Origin: Ascidia mentula
Taxonomy: Eukaryota > Chordata > Ascidiacea > Phlebobranchia > Ascidiidae
Length of the DNA stretch: 64,000 nucleotides
Assembly: GCA_947561715.1 (NCBI GenBank)
Contig: OX387204.1
Span: 5,001-69,000, forward strand
Direction of reading: 5' to 3'
Shown here: positions 37,001 through 46,500 of the stretch, one piece after another
How positions within the stretch are numbered: position 1 is the first letter of the stretch
Layout: the number at the start of each line of letters is the position of its first letter
Translations under genes and position numbers: made by a program
The notes under the pieces: generated by a model
Seen by the model: only the letters and a program-made list of their open reading frames with translations
Told to the model about the DNA's origin: nothing
The model's database searches: none

Positions 37001-38289
37001 ACATCATTGCCAGATCCAGTGTTTATTTCTACAACATTTCGGCAATTATCATCTTCAGAAGCACAAAGCGATTCTTCTGGCTTATTATTCACAAATAACA
37101 CCGGAATCTTAACATTATCTCCACTTCCAACTACTCTCGTCTCGTCATCATTGTTTGCTGCAAATCCATATTTAGTCGAACCTAAGATTTCGATTCGTTC
37201 ATTTATTTTCAAATCAGTGCATCGTTGTTCTGATGATTTGTCCAAATCCAATAACCTTTCGACATCATTTCGAAGTTTTTCCAACACAGCACCGACCTCT
37301 GGATGTATTTCAACATCTCTCGTCTTCCGGCAAACAATACTTTGATCAGGAACGGATTTTTTCACAATCATAGAGGTCGCACCTGACAAGTTTCCAGTGC
37401 TTGTATTTCTGCCTTGCGTTTCATCATGTTTAGGAAAGGTGCATTGTTTAGTTTCATTATAAATAGATGCATTAACATTAAGCTGGCATGGTTGAGGTTT
37501 TAAACTTTTTACAGGTTTGGGATCGAAGCTACTTCCATAATCGCCACAATTTTCTTGCATTGGGTTTTCGACCTTTTCCATAATGACAACTTTGATTTCT
37601 TCATGTTGGGTTTCTGGGTTAGACGGAGGTTTTGCTTCGAAATTATATGTGTTGTCAAGCAACCGACGATCGTGTGCTTCCAACCGTGACACCTTACCAA
37701 CGAGCTCGGCGAGCAAACAGGAGATTGTTTCATGCTCTTTCGCTTTTCCAAAGTCACACTCAGTCTTGCTCTCTTCATGCGCTCCTTCCGCCACTATTTG
37801 GGCAACAGTCGAATATTTATTCGTATCTTCAACCTCATGATATTGACCTGATGTTGCCTTCGGTGCTTTTGTTTTTTCGTCTATGGTAAATTTAATGTTG
37901 TTCAATGTAGAATTTGACTTACTGTCTAAATCATAATCTATATTCAGCGTTAGATCTAAGAAGTCCCAAAATTCAACAAATTTAGATCCGTTCGGCCCCC
38001 AAGTAAGAGGACGAATGATTCCTTCACAAACTTTACTCTGACTTTTCATCGACTTTTTACGCTTGTGAAGGCGCCGGCTTTTCTTTAACCGATGAACTAC
38101 AAGAGCAAATTGTTTTTCAGCGGTTTCCCCTTTCTCGATTCCCGGCAGAAACTTGCTCTCATTCCTGGGATGTTTGACCATCTCAAGCGACCTGGGCCGA
38201 CGGCTCTCCACAGCTTTCAACAACCTAGGTTTATTCTCCCAGAGTAAAGGTAACTCTTTAACAGAGTTTGTCCAATGTTCAGATTGCAT
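12164..38289 (-). CDS. DLC1: DLC1/STARD13/STARD8-type RhoGAP with SAM, RhoGAP and START domains
   Basis: Rho-family GTPase-activating protein, by family the DLC group that inactivates RhoA at focal adhesions. Exons in transcription order: 38289-36913, 36479-35883, 30750-30568, 30245-30159, 29235-29205 (tentative), 27600-27028, 25604-25533, 25479-25398, 24452-24401, 16225-16052, 15865-15374, 15318-14761, 14684-14620, 14331-14140, 14068-13710, 13654-13432, 13365-13230, 13065-12823, 12731-12511, 12446-12164. All phases agree and the sum is 6000 nt (1999 aa). SAM: EACKWLRAAGFPQY and RLNILNKCANMKL. The linker (EQCAISEFW, RRWSRL, VSIYDNLPE) matches vertebrate DLC proteins. RhoGAP: VPDYKDKAVFGVPLL and QVGLFRKPGVRSRIQ with the arginine finger. 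START ends INLMLPKKS. Symbol is by family; the gene probably predates the vertebrate three-way split. Exons 3' of 25.6 kb are very secure; the five above 27 kb rest on phase and composition. Confidence 0.88.
13230..14068 (-). CDS. DLC1: RhoGAP catalytic domain exons of the DLC-type gene
   Basis: Exons 14068-13710, 13654-13432 and 13365-13230 carry the GAP domain. The catalytic arginine lies in GLFRKPG and is followed by SYDVADMVKQFFRELPDPLM, LPDETRETLKTLLCFLSDVS and NLATCFAPSLF. All the blocks expected in an active RhoGAP are present, so the protein should be catalytically competent. Confidence 0.95.
16984..17069. repeat. (CACACG)n microsatellite
   Basis: About 14 units of CACACG/CACGCA in the intron between the candidate alternative first exon and exon 16225-16052. 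The 102- and 113-residue His/Ala or Cys/Val ORFs over it are repeat artefacts. Confidence 0.97.
17590..18294 (-). CDS. DLC1: Candidate alternative first exon of the DLC-type gene (SAM-less form)
   Basis: A 235-codon open exon starts with ATG at 18294 (MERRKSTLQ) and ends at a good donor (AAG|gtaggt) in phase 0, the phase needed to join the exon at 16225. It is Ser/Arg rich (SLSSSATSVYSEEDN; MSFSSCSSSCPSVTSDS) and ends in a short acidic/lysine stretch. No acceptor at its 5' side fits phase 0 from the SAM exon at 24452-24401, so it is more likely a first exon with its own start than an internal one. Joining it to the common 3' exons gives about 1216 aa with RhoGAP and START but no SAM domain. 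Vertebrate DLC genes also use several 5' ends. Confidence 0.68.
18300..22840. other. Intron sequence, no further exon seen
   Basis: This is part of the intron between the SAM exon at 24.4 kb and the exon at 16.2 kb. It includes a G-rich stretch at 18600-18636 (repeated GGAGGCTGGAGGCGG-like), a direct repeat GCTAGGGTCAGTGACGTCACAT at about 20124 and 20158, and several TGACGTCA and TCACGTGA palindromes. No ORF here has coding character. Confidence 0.5.
22841..23937. repeat. 21-bp minisatellite, about 52 copies
   Basis: The consensus CACCATGGGCCACCAATATCA is repeated head to tail for 1.1 kb. Variants (CATAGTGGG, CAGATAGTGGG, CATCGTGGG, ...ATATAA) recur in the same order, for example near 23226, 23416 and 23542, showing higher-order blocks of several units. 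Because 21 is divisible by three and the unit has no stop in these frames, both strands are open (363 aa of MGHQY.. repeats on +, 389 aa of VILVAHG repeats on -). It lies inside an intron of the DLC-type gene and I do not regard it as coding. Confidence 0.97.
24401..25604 (-). CDS. DLC1: SAM domain exons of the DLC-type gene
   Basis: Three small exons, 25604-25533, 25479-25398 and 24452-24401, spell the SAM domain: EACKWLRAAGFPQY, then FPVDISSVSADHDFLATEHI, then RRLNILNKCANMKL. This matches the DLC-family SAM order and length closely. They are too short for simple ORF finding. The phases (1, 2, 0) join cleanly with the exon ending at 27028 and the exon starting at 16225, which begins VKDVQTDDDD. 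Confidence 0.9.
26388..26495 (-). mobile_element. tRNA-derived SINE
   Basis: Read on the minus strand, an A-box-like TGGCCTAGCGCC (about 26479-26468) is followed about 60 bp later by a B-box GGTTCAAATCC (about 26412-26402) in a GGGTTCAAATCCCGGTGTGG context. An A/T-rich tail (TCAAAATAAATTAG) follows. The cloverleaf is not intact, so this is a SINE rather than a functional tRNA gene. It sits in an intron of the DLC-type gene. Confidence 0.6.
27028..27631 (-). CDS. DLC1: Exon upstream of the SAM domain, possible internal start
   Basis: A long open exon reading MKLPTSSPNVEINEMSQ, RRKKPSRPASFRLPRKS, SDYKKKRKGSIMRRRR and ending VENQSEL|. It ends in phase 1, exactly what the SAM exon needs to give QSELQRQASEACKW. 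The 5' end is ambiguous. Either transcription or translation starts at the ATG at 27631 (a stop lies directly upstream in frame), or the exon begins at 27600 after a weak acceptor (gaacgtag) whose phase fits the micro-exon at 29235-29205. Basic and Ser-rich; no domain recognised. Confidence 0.75.
29205..29235 (-). CDS. DLC1: Tentative 31-bp micro-exon of the DLC-type gene
   Basis: An acceptor (catctctag) and a strong donor (CTGCAG|gtaagc) bound 31 bp reading ELQNKETITA plus one base. It enters in phase 0 (from 30159) and leaves in phase 1 (to 27600), which makes the frame continuous. It is short, so chance cannot be excluded. Confidence 0.45.
30159..30750 (-). CDS. DLC1: Two small exons, probable N-terminal region of the DLC-type gene
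   Basis: Exon 30750-30568 (61 codons, LTPTEIISSTKHTRALGGG at its start) and exon 30245-30159 (29 codons, SSKSSSSSPTSSPQLKAKGK) both begin and end in phase 0 with normal splice sites. They have the Ser/Thr-rich, disordered character of DLC-family N-termini. Assignment to this gene is by strand, phase and position. Confidence 0.62.
30330..30412 (+). repeat. Dispersed repeat with hairpin arms
   Basis: The arms AATCAGAATTGTTCTT (30330-30345) and GAAGAGCAATTCTGATT (30364-30380) can pair. The segment from about 30349 to 30412 recurs with few changes at about 59746-59809, in an ATRX intron. It is the end of an unidentified transposon family. Confidence 0.6.
32569..35137 (+). repeat. 17-bp minisatellite (ATGGTTGCTGTAACATT), interrupted by a transposon
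   Basis: Two stretches, 32569-32972 and 33845-35137, are head-to-tail copies of the 17-bp unit ATGGTTGCTGTAACATT and variants (TTGTTGTAACA, CTGTAACGG, GTTTATGTGACATTGTGG). In the right part, a block containing GTTTATGTGACATTGTGG recurs near 33948, 34166, 34314 and 34474, showing higher-order amplification. The unit is not a multiple of three and has stops. Both stretches were one array before the element at 32981-33844 inserted. It lies in the intron between the candidate DLC exons at 35883 and 30750. Confidence 0.96.
32981..33844 (+). mobile_element. Non-autonomous hAT-like DNA transposon inside the minisatellite
   Basis: The left end is CAGGGTGTCGATTT and the right end, read inverted, is CAGGGCGTCGATTT, a 14-bp terminal inverted repeat with one mismatch. 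The flanking 8-mers are GTTGTAAA (32973-32980) and GTTCTAAC (33845-33852), six of eight identical, consistent with the 8-bp duplication of hAT elements. The motif TTCGACACG occurs twice near each end. No transposase is recognised in its 864 bp; the 97-residue frame at 33434-33727 has no family I know. Confidence 0.75.
35883..38289 (-). CDS. DLC1: Probable N-terminal exons of the long DLC-type isoform
   Basis: Exon 38289-36913 (459 codons, start MQSEHWTNSVKELPLLW) ends at CCTGAG|gtcagt in phase 0. Exon 36479-35883 (199 codons, RPTSLLYSKWGNNPMKKLAY at its start) begins and ends in phase 0 with a strong donor (GGG|gtaagt). Both are acidic/Ser-rich and unstructured, with one likely coiled coil in the first (ISCLLAELVGKVSRLEAHD). 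Vertebrate DLC1 also has a long, poorly conserved N-terminal exon. That they belong to the DLC-type gene rather than a separate upstream gene is inferred from strand, unbroken phase and the absence of any stop or terminator between. Confidence 0.66.
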
Positions 38290-41200
38290 CGTTTTAATTT
38301 ATATTGTCCAATATGTTGTTTATTTTTCGAAACCAGTAAAGGTAAATTTTTAAAATCCCCTTGATAAATTCATGCAAACACGTTTAAAAACATAATTGTA
38401 AGAATTGTCTGCTTTTCACAAATATTTAGAAAAAATGGTTTAAAATCACTCACAACAAATCCCCTGCCTCCACCCATGCATACCAGCAGCATCGCACAAC
38501 CAGGAATAGTGAATTATTGGACAAAACCGGAGTTGGCCTTAGGGCAATGGCAAGGTAATGCGTCGCCTCAACAATACACAGCAGTGCCAGGATTAGCGTG
38601 GAGGCAGAGCCTCGTTATCGCCAACTTGTTTACTGTTTATCGCGCCTCAGGCAAATCTGGCTTCGAAAGCTTAAGCGGAATTTTTTAAACTGGGACAAGT
38701 TTTAGAAATGCGAACTTTGTTGAATTAATGTTGGATCTGAAACAAACCAAGACACAGTTAACAATCTGCTTCTCACAACAACAGACTTTCTTCTCAGCAA
38801 CAAAACTAAGTCATTTTTAGCAACAAAAGAATTAAGATTTAAATTAACACAAAACAGTGAATTGTTTTAAGCGGTCAGAAAACTGTAACGTAACAAAGCA
38901 AACGTATCAGCATGAATGCAAACTCGCACATTATGAGAAAAATAGTGGTTCAGGCGCGTCGTCCAAAAACTTTTAGGACTTTTCAAGATTTGAGGCCGAT
39001 TTAATTCTAGCTGATCAGACTTACAATTGTGTCGTCACCACAAAATATGCATTTTCCTGAAGCAACTTATTTTAGCAGAATGCCAAAGGAAATACAGCGA
39101 CCGATAAGAACGCGGTGTTAAATCAACAATTAGTTTGAAACCGACTCGCCCCAGGAGTAGCTTGGTTGGAACGCAGTTTCCACTTCAGCGTGCTTTTGTT
39201 GGAGGACGAAACCAGAACTTGTTGGGGCTAAAATAGTCACGTGATTAAACTCTGCGCCCAATTTCAACATAATCGTCACGCTACAGTGACCACAAACGAC
39301 AACTGACTACAAAGCCTTTATTTACAAAGCAAACTAATGTTAATCTACCCTTGCAGCGCAACAACCGGTCAGAAATAGTTGACCATAATCGGAATGTCAA
39401 ACGAACAAAGGTCCATCGGAAAATGTCGACGCACGGCCGTAAAGCTTAGAGCTTCCAACATTCCACAGGCGTCGTAAAGTTTTTGCGTTTAAACTCTGGA
39501 CTAAATTTTCTTGTCTGCAATTGATCAGGAACATTGAATCTACAGGTTACACAACTGAACTTTATGCTGTCTGGAGTTCTTACATGACAGAAAGTTCGTA
39601 TTTAGACAAATGTCTGGCCACGGTAGTTGTCAATACAGTAAACAGTCAAGTTAGGACCACTGGACTCTGGTTTCTACATTAGCCTCAAAAGACAGGTTTT
39701 GTTGAACAACCCAGAATCTTAAACATGAATTCTGTTTAAACTTTCATACAAACTGATCATTAAAGAATTGTCATAAATTTCAACAGAGTCAGTTCAGTCA
39801 ACTGCCTTGAGGTAAATTTTTCCACACAAACCACCCCACCTTCTTATTCTGTGCAACAGTGAATCACACACAACACTCAGAGCACGCGTCGTCATGCTTC
39901 ACCGCATACGAGGAATGCCTCTGGTGGTAATGCTTCGATCGATGATATCAGGTTGCTGACTCGGTGTCACAACCTGGACACGTAAACCTTCGTTTATGTC
40001 GAACTTGTCGTTATTTGTTGATGGCAACAACGTCGCTGATTGGTGCCAACTTTGCATCTGACTAAACCGGGCTCGATCAAACCCATTGTGTTAAAACCAA
40101 CAAAATGTTGAATGGACGAAACCTACGCACTCTTTTGTCAACAAGACAAATCGTTCGGCCGATTGTAAAGAATTCAAACTTTACGAATTCAAGCAGTTTA
40201 TTTTATCCCAGTTGTTCTTCTCTGACATTCTGTTATTTATTTGATTTTCACCAATTTCGAGTATATTTATTTAAACCGTACAAGAACAATCAACTGTGTT
40301 TGAACCATACCTAGGTGTAAAAGACTTCCACACTACTGCATGGCTAAGCGTATTAATATTGTAATACAAAATATTCAGACGCTCAACCCACTACCGATGT
40401 TGCTGCCGACCGAGTTTCAGGAGCTTAACTCAGTTCTGACCTCTTGTGATTAATATTTTTCGATAATTTTGTTGCTTGAAACTATTTAATACAATGCGTG
40501 GCAATACCAAGAAATTTTCTTTTCTAGATGAAAGAACAAACAAACAAACAAACAAACAAACAAACAAACAAACAAACAAACAAACAAACAAACAAACAAA
40601 CAAACAAACAAACAAACAAAGAGTTCCAGAATCGCAATTTCCATTGTTTTGCAGTAATTTGGTCAATATTTCTTTGAAATTGCGAAATTGGATCCCATGG
40701 GGCTTAATTGGAGCCAGAATCTGACACGTGGTTGTAAAGTGTTGTAGTGCTTTATTGATTGTTATGTTTTACAGAAAAGTCTTTTTCACATAAGGTCAGT
40801 CATCTTCATGTAAGTCATTAACTAAAGGTGCCGTTGTTATCTCAGTTGGTTGGTCCGGCGTAGATGTTGCTTTGGGTGGCGGACAAACGAATCCCGTTGG
40901 TAAAGAAGGGAATTTCACAAAGCTTGTCTTTATTCGTAACTTGCCTTGTCTTACATCAGTTTGGAATCATCTTGTTTATTTGTTTGCCTAAAAGTAAGAA
41001 ACTTTGTCTACAGTGCGATTTGAAACTAAAGCATGCGGTAATCTCTCTGCTATAACCGCCTACACTGCAAACAGGAAGTTACGTTGCTAGTAATTTAAGC
41101 CATTGTGTGCACTTCATTACATAAGGACAGAGGAATATAGTAAACATGCAAACGTAATAAAGTTATTAAGTGGAAAGTTAGGATACAATGTTTGATCCCT

Positions 41201-43537
41201 TGGGGTATAACAGCATGCGGTTATTTGTGGACGGCGTCTGTTCATCATTGGGTTCAATTTGATGATTAACTTACAGCGGCGCAACATCAACTATTTGTTA
41301 CAGCTTGTGTTGGACCGGAAATAATTTGCCGGTTGTTCAGAGTCAAAACAATACGCAGAAAAAAGTATCAGTTGTGATGAGCTTATATTTGCGGTAACCA
41401 CGAAGCAGTGTTGAATTGTGAGTGGTTATAAGTGGTCAGGTTCGCACGTAGCTTGTGAGTGGTTCCGCAAAGTGTTTCATGTTGGATTGAAAGAAACATC
41501 ATTCTAAATCCCATTGTTGGTCACGAGCGCCGCTTCAACTCTCTGCAATAAAGAACTTCGGGATTATGACGTAGGACGTCAGCTGACGAAAAAGGCGAGC
41601 TCCAGACCGAAGCAATGTTTGCTATTTCAGAGTTGAGTTCAGCCGGTTGCTTCGCGCAAAGCACAGACTCGCCGGCCTCTGGGTCAACCGCGTATAGCAA
41701 AGAAAGAAAATTAGACAAGATTGCGCTTAAGCAAGTCCGTAGGTTACCTGGTTGTGCACGTGTGTGATAATGTGGTGTTGTTTGGTCAGTGACGAGTTGG
41801 TCGGGTTTTATTGGTTTCAATACATTTGCCTGAAGGTTGAAACTTCGTGTTAGGGTTAGGAAGGGCGATAACTCAATGTCTCTATAAAAACCGGTTCAAA
41901 AATACAACATATATTCGCATAAATTCACGTAAAAAGCACGAATTGGTCATGCCGTCTTTAAACTGTTGATTATTCGATGCGTTCTCCCAAACTAGCATTA
42001 TAAAAGCGATCCAGCAAGGTTTTACTTTGCAAGGGATGTCTAGTTATACAGCAGGTCTCCGGCAAACCTTTAAAGAAGTTTTACTACAGTTCCGTGAAGG
42101 TATTTATGGCTACAATCTAAACAAAGTCAAAACGCCGCCTTCAAAACTTATGGCTTGCGGAGCAAAGTTCGACTTTCAAGCGATAATAAATTAATTAGTT
42201 TGGCAGGAGGTCGTTTTGCAATGTTTAACCGTGAAGCGCTTGCAAATACTGTACATAACACACATCTTTTCAAAACTTTTATGAAAATGTTGTTTCTACT
42301 TGCATACGTTGCCATGGTTAAACCAATGTTTCTAAATTTGTGGCAAACGAAGAACCCTTCAGAGTCGAAATAAAATATCAGAAAACGTAAAAGCATAAGT
42401 GCAACCGCATGACAGTCAGGATCGATCCAATAATCACTCTGGTCCTTACGTCTATTAACTTTCACTAATTATGCGAAGTTAAGTCTCCACATAAATAAAT
42501 ATGGTTGCTGGATTCAACTAAACAACTGACTTGAAAAGCCGTTGTTGCGTTTGTGACGTAACTATCGACGTATTTCTGCGTTCATTTGGAAACCATTGGA
42601 TAGTCGGGAATTCGAACGTCGTCTTTGTTTCGTAATCACGCCGGCAATCGTGTGTAAATATAATAGTTATTATGGCACAAAAAAATAATTTCTTTCACAG
42701 AGCGTGGTTTGCATGTCCATGTTGGCTTGGCGGAAATGTAAAGTGGTAACGAGTTGGCAGACAGCAGACCATTAGCTGCAAAAACTCTAAGCATAGATTC
42801 ATGTTGTCATAAATTCCAGACAAACTAACTTCTTCAATATTAATTTGTTTGCACCCAGATTTTTTAACTGGAAAAATGGTGAAATATGAAATAAACGCTT
42901 TAAAAAAACTCTTTTCACTCAAAACGAAAGTTCAGCAAAATGTCAGGGATAAAAATATATTTTGAAAATCAAACCGTGAGCGAAAAGTTCAATGCACAAA
43001 TTTGTCGGTGCCAAAAATCTAAACAGCCGCACTGTGCGTGATTTTTCATTTAATTGTGTTTTTTGTCTTTATTGCGTCTTTTCGTAATCAGTATCATTAT
43101 TTTTAAGCAAATTATTTTTGCCAGGAACCGAAAACATCCGATATCAGATAAACATGAAAAGCAGGGTTTGTTTCGACGTAAAAAAAGGTAAAGGTATCTC
43201 GGTCTATTTCGTTAGTTTCGCGTATCTCGGTCTATTGAACAACAGATTCCGCGAACAATGGCTCGTCGCATCTCTAAATGACATTTAGTGTGTCACAATG
43301 TTTACCGGCTGTGTTGGGGTTTGATATAAGCTGGTGTTACGCCGAAGATGATCGCACTGTTGTGGTAGTAACGCAGTGCACCCATATCGAATCAGGTGAG
43401 AAACTGCTGTTTAGTTACATCAGCCGGTTTGTCTGAAATGCGGAGCCAGCAAAACTGGTGACATTTAAATCTTGCTGCTTCTTCAGGTAACATTTATCAA
43501 AACATATAAGTTATAATTTAATATTTTCGTTAAAACG
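38290..43537. other. Intergenic region without a supported gene
   Basis: It lies between the DLC-type start (38289, -) and the SLC22-type start (43538, +) and presumably carries both promoters. ORFs such as 38476-38688 (+) and 41521-41820 (-) show no family features or convincing splice sites. It contains the (CAAA)n array at 40535-40620 and a tRNA-like fragment near 40828-40900 (TCTCAGTTGGTTGG, then CGAATCCC). Confidence 0.5.
40535..40620 (+). repeat. (CAAA)n microsatellite
   Basis: About 21 perfect tetranucleotide repeats. The Cys-Leu-Phe-Val and Thr-Asn-Lys-Gln ORFs over it are artefacts. Confidence 0.98.
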
Positions 43538-46500
43538 ATGGATTTTGACATAATTTTAAACGAAATCGGTGGATTTGGTCGTTATCAAGCATTCCTAGTC
43601 GCTGCCGCCTTGTGGTCTATGATACCGATTGGCTGCAATATATCTGGGGTTGTATTCTTAGGTAAGTGGATAGTTTTTGGACTGATTATGAGCATTTACC
43701 GATTTGTTTGAATACAGCATACAAAGAAGCGAATAGATGTTTTCTGCCATCGATAGATGAAAAAAGCGATATCAAACCGTCTCATGACGACATCATGACA
43801 ATGATACCTTATGACGTCATAGGCAAGGTAGAAAGGTTAAGTATGCAAATGCTCACAAACATTTTTGTCAACGTGTTGTTTGCAGACGTTGAGTTCATGC
43901 AAACAATTCGTCAGTAACACAACAATGGGGGATTGTGGGCGTAGAACCCCATGTCCATCTAACGTCACAAACAACAATGTGACGTCACAAATAATAACTG
44001 AGTGCGCGAACGGATATTTTTATGAGAAAAATATTTTCGAAGAAACTATTTCTACTGAGGTAAAATTCGTTTCTTTTGTCCTTGTCAAATTACATGTTTG
44101 TTCTATTCAAAGTGGGATTTAGTTTGTGATAAAAGCAGTCTGACGTCACTGTCAACATCACTATTCTGTTTGGGGATGTTGGTTGGTTCATTATTTGGAG
44201 GAAGCATAGCAGACAGGTTAGATTACGTCATCATTGACATTATTTGTGTTAAGTAAATTTTTACAATCCAGGTACGGGAGGTTGCCAACAATGACGTCGG
44301 GGACAATTATCAGCATCGCAGCTGCTGTTGGCTGCTCTTACAGTCCGAACTTTTTCGTATTTGTTGGTTTGAGATTCTTCATTGGGGCTGTAGCGGTTAC
44401 CATACAAATATCAATGAGTGTTTACAGTAAGAAACCCATGAAATATTGAGATCTCACGTATAGAAGTTTTCAACATATTTAATGTTGATACAATTTTAGG
44501 TGTTGAAATCATCGGCAAGCGCTGGAGACCGTGGGTTGGTTTGCAAGTCGGGGTTTTCTCCGGGCTTGGTTACATGTTTTTATCGGTTCTTGCTTTCACG
44601 TTCAGACACTGGAGGAGTTTACAACTCATGCTGGGTCTTATTTTTATTCCATTTCTGTTTTTCGCGCCTTTCATGCCTGAATCACCAAGGTGTGTAATAT
44701 TTCTATGGATATTGTTGTTTGGCACCAGAAATCCCACAAAAAAAAACTTAAACTTAATAATATCCTGGTTTATTCGGGAAGCGGTATGGTTTAGTGCCCC
44801 AGGATAAAAGTCAGCTCACCTACAAACCTCCAAACCTGTATTTGATTTGAAATCTGTATCTTTTCATCACACAGGTATTTATTTTCGAAAGGAAAACTTG
44901 AGCAAGCGAAAAAAGTTTGCCGTTTGATCGCAAAACGAAATGGAAGGGTTTTGAACGAAGAAATTTGGGAGAAAGCTTTAAGTTCAAACAACAACAACAA
45001 CAACAACAACAAGCAACCAGCAGTGGTAAAGAGCGTTTTTTATTAATTTTTATTTGAAGATCGGAATGTGGTTAGGGTTTGCATAACTTATATCGGGGAT
45101 TCGCCTTACTAGCCCTCTGGAATGATGAATATTCCGAATCCAGCAATTTTAAGTAGTTAATTTAAAAAGAGTTCATAACGTAACGCATTAGTTTTTTCAA
45201 AAATGTGAATGACCGTAGCTAATTTGTAGGGGTCTTGGTCGTGGTGACGTAATATCCCCAGGGTTTCAACAAATGTGGAAAACGCATGAAGTTCAAGGGG
45301 TATCTACCCCCTAAATAAGATATTTAAAACTTACCTTTCTTAGATAAAAGCACAAAGGTCATCCCCAACCCTGTTGTGCAGAGGTTTCAATCTTTCACTG
45401 CTACTAGCGAGGATGGTCGAGCTCTGGTTCATTAACAGGTATTACGTAGGTCTACGTCATTATAACAATCTAAAATCCTGTGCAAATTTATCGTTTTCAA
45501 GATTTCAAGATTTTTACTGTGATAGTGTTTCGCTCGCGCGGGACATCAATAATCTGCTGAGAAATTAACCAAATATAGATAAGAAGTAAAGGTTGGTTAT
45601 CGCAGCCACAATCCGGTTTGGTATGCTCCCTTCTTACGGCGGGTAACCTTAAATGGCGTCCATCGCACCGCCATGAAGCAAACACAAAGTTTCAACGTGT
45701 TGAAAACATTGACAACCGATTCCATGAGTTTGCCACAAACTTCTTCTGTGTTTTCTTTTGGCGTCTGCGGGAAATCGAATCGATTCAAACCGCTCAGCTC
45801 AGAAAGTCTTCAATAATATTTTGTCTGCAGTTTGGTTTTCTTCTATCTTGCTTTTAACGCCGGTAATTGGTCGGGAAATCCGTTTCTGAACAACTGCTTC
45901 AGTGGTTTGGCGGAAAGCATCGCGTGTTTGTTGGTGGTTCCTGTGATCAACAAGTTCGGGAGGAGAACGACGATCATCCTCTGTCTCTTGTTGGCTGGAT
46001 TTTTCGTTTTAATCGCCGAAGCTTTGAAATCAGGAACCCAAGGTTGGTTTAACCGCGGTTCGTGCTCAGGATCGATTTTACTTACAGACAATTTTTAACG
46101 TATTAAACGATACTGCGCTGGTTGCACAGCCAGTGCTTCTTCATCGTTTTTTTGGTTCATGACCGACATATGTTAATGCGGCTAACGTATGTATTTGTAG
46201 TCGTTACGACTTGCCCCGTCCCCCTGCTTGAGAAGCGCTGCGCGGATGAATATCACTCGTAATCTATTTTCTAACTATCGCCCACCTAAATACAGCATTT
46301 ATTTAAGTTATGAACGTCCCTGCGCCAAACTCGGTTCAACCGCGATCCAAAACCAACTGATTTGTTTACCTGATTTGCATACAGAGTTGGCAAGTGTAGC
46401 CCTCCTTCTAGTGGCGAAGTTTACAGTGAGCGCTTCGTTCAACTTGATGTTTCTCTACACTTCAGAAATGTTCCCGACCACTGTCAGGTATTTAATAAGT

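Noticed and set aside
40430..40724. Repetitive CLFV and TNKQ ORFs
   Set aside because: Produced by the (CAAA)n array.
41521..41820. 99-aa minus-strand ORF as an upstream DLC exon
   Set aside because: No good donor or acceptor in a usable phase and no family resemblance.
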